Below are positions 4,621 to 5,872 of a stretch of 5,872 bases of DNA, piece by piece. This stretch comes from an uncultured Granulosicoccaceae bacterium (GTDB lineage: Bacteria > Pseudomonadota > Gammaproteobacteria > Granulosicoccales > Granulosicoccaceae). Location of the stretch: contig CALFBL010000376.1 of the NCBI GenBank assembly GCA_937951695.1, forward strand, positions 1-5,872, written 5' to 3'. The notes under the pieces are model-generated. The model did not search any database and was not told the origin of the DNA. It was given only the letters and a program-made list of their open reading frames with translations. A program made the position numbers and the translations under genes. The stretch's first letter is position 1. The number at the start of each line of letters is the position of its first letter.

Positions 4621-5872
4621 TCAGAACTTGGCCACGCGATCCAATAGTGCAGCCCCTCCCATCGCGGTGGCTGCCAGTATCGGCCTGATGCGACGATTGC
4701 TTGGGATTGGTCCGGTGGGTAGTTGCGCCAGTTTGTGAAAATCATCACGATCCCCTGCGATGGCCTTGCCCACGGCGTGGCCGCAGAAATTGGCTAGGGC
4801 AACGCCATGACCGGAATAGCCGCTGGAGCTATACAGGCCGGGCTCAATCTCGCGCACGCTGGGCCATCGACTGCGCGTTATCGCCAGAGTCCCGCCCCAG
4901 GCAAAGTCAAACCGCACGTCCTGCAGCGATGGAAAGACCGTCGTCATCGCTCGCCTGACACGGTTGGAAAAATGTTTGGGGAATCGGTAACCGTAGTTCT
5001 CTCCACCTCCAAACAATAAACGATTGTCCACGCTGCGGCGAAAGTAATTCACCACATAACGCGAATCAGCAATAGCGGCATTGCTCGGGAGTAGCGAATG
5101 AATGCGCTCTCCCAGCGTTTCGGTTGCCACGATGAAATTGTTGATGGGGATGCTATCGCTCGCAGCTTTTGGCACCAGAGCGTCAAGGTAGCCGTTCATG
5201 GCGCAGACCACAGTCTTGGCGATGACTTGGCCGTGGCGTGTGTGCAATCGGTATCGGTGCCCGGAGGTCAGAATTTTTTCCACCCGAGTGACCGCACTGG
5301 TTTCAAACAGGGATGCTCCGCACTGCTGGGCAACATCAGCGAGTCCGACGGCCAGTTTTAACGGATGCAGGTGGCCTGAGTTGCTCTCGTAAATGCCAGC
5401 GACGTAGCCGTCACTGCGAACGTGCGCTTGCAGTGCCTCACGATCCAGAACGCAAAGCTGCGCGCCAGGGTGTTGATCGTTAAAGGCATTCGCTTCACGC
5501 TCAAGTTTTGCAATAGAGGTTTTTTTGTGCAATGTGTTGACGATTCCGGGTACGTACTGGACATCAATGTTGTGGGTTTTGCATAGGTCTAGCACGTGTT
5601 CTTTCGCACGTTCGGCGAGCGCCCAGTACGTTTGTGAGGCCTCGAGTCCGAGTTGTTCTATCAGCTGTTCGTGGCGATTAAATCCCGATCCCAGCTGGCC
5701 GCCGTTGCGGCCCGATGCGCCCCAACCAATGCGATGCGCTTCGAGCACGTACACAGAAAAACCCGCCGAAGCTGCGCTGATGGCTGCAGACAGCCCAGTG
5801 TAACCGCCACCGATGATGCACACATCGACGTCAGTAACGCCACTAAAGGTAGGTAATTCAGTAATGTCGGTG
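4621..5872 (-). CDS. PuuB/OrdL-like FAD-dependent oxidoreductase, N-terminus cut by window edge
   Basis: This member of the D-amino-acid oxidase-like FAD family resembles gamma-glutamylputrescine oxidase PuuB. PuuB oxidises gamma-glutamylputrescine to gamma-glutamyl-aminobutyraldehyde, releasing ammonia and H2O2, in putrescine breakdown. The visible 416 residues begin at the right edge with TDITELPTFSGVTDVDVCIIGGGYTG. The frame is open to the edge, and PuuB is about 426 residues, so only a short N-terminal piece is missing. The GTG at 5823 falls inside the first FAD-binding strand and is not the start. FAD-binding features are GGGYTG at 21-26, E44 at the end of strand 2, and GASGRNGGQ at 51-59, a hallmark of the PuuB/OrdL group. 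C-terminal family motifs are WGGTLAITRSRWP at 325-337 and GYSGHGVA at 351-358. No other putrescine-pathway gene (PuuA, PuuC, PuuD) is in the window, so the substrate could be another amine or amino-acid derivative; hence no gene symbol. It is probably cytoplasmic. Confidence 0.9.
   Translation of the reverse strand, partial: TDITELPTFSGVTDVDVCIIGGGYTGLSAAISAASAGFSVYVLEAHRIGWGASGRNGGQLGSGFNRHEQLIEQLGLEASQTYWALAERAKEHVLDLCKTHNIDVQYVPGIVNTLHKKTSIAKLEREANAFNDQHPGAQLCVLDREALQAHVRSDGYVAGIYESNSGHLHPLKLAVGLADVAQQCGASLFETSAVTRVEKILTSGHRYRLHTRHGQVIAKTVVCAMNGYLDALVPKAASDSIPINNFIVATETLGERIHSLLPSNAAIADSRYVVNYFRRSVDNRLLFGGGENYGYRFPKHFSNRVRRAMTTVFPSLQDVRFDFAWGGTLAITRSRWPSVREIEPGLYSSSGYSGHGVALANFCGHAVGKAIAGDRDDFHKLAQLPTGPIPSNRRIRPILAATAMGGAALLDRVAKF

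Noticed and set aside
5821..5823. GTG as the start codon of the FAD oxidoreductase
   Set aside because: The frame remains open to the window edge and the upstream residues (…GVTDVDV) complete the first strand of the FAD-binding fold, so the real start lies outside the window.
1..5872. A defence system, mobile element, CRISPR array or biosynthetic cluster
   Set aside because: No transposase, integrase, phage, toxin-antitoxin, repeat-spacer or cluster-type genes are visible, and composition looks even across the window.

Overview
The window looks like ordinary chromosomal DNA from a gammaproteobacterium. The first 75 bases encode the C-terminal end of a thioredoxin, followed on the same strand by rho. 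This trxA-rho order is known from gammaproteobacteria, and the Rho protein aligns with the E. coli protein almost from end to end. Base composition is slightly GC-rich and appears even across the window by eye. I see no insertion sequence, phage gene, tRNA, rRNA or CRISPR array.

Layout on the + strand: the end of trxA (1-75), a gene-free leader of 338 bases (76-413), then rho (414-1676). The leader contains a possible promoter and a C-rich, G-free patch that could be a Rho loading site. All remaining genes lie on the - strand. Read in the direction of transcription they are: a PuuB/OrdL-like FAD-dependent oxidoreductase whose first residues lie beyond the right edge (4621-5872), a gap of about 260 bases, a small membrane-anchored LysM protein (about 3920-4357), a classical short-chain dehydrogenase/reductase (3119-3880), and purD (1706-3010). 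rho and purD converge with only 29 bases between their stop codons.

Rho ends transcription genome-wide and thioredoxin handles cytoplasmic disulfide reduction. PurD carries out the second step of purine synthesis, and the PuuB-like enzyme probably oxidises an amine or amino-acid derivative. The LysM protein and the dehydrogenase are 39 bases apart and could be co-transcribed; purD lies 108 bases after the dehydrogenase and could be read through or have its own promoter. No shared pathway links these genes. The neighbourhood looks like a set of housekeeping genes with a few accessory enzymes rather than a dedicated system.

I found no strong candidate for an undescribed system. The points most worth checking are the rho leader as an autoregulatory region, the shortened histidine-rich coenzyme loop of the dehydrogenase, the uncertain start of the LysM protein, and small inverted repeats near rho and purD.
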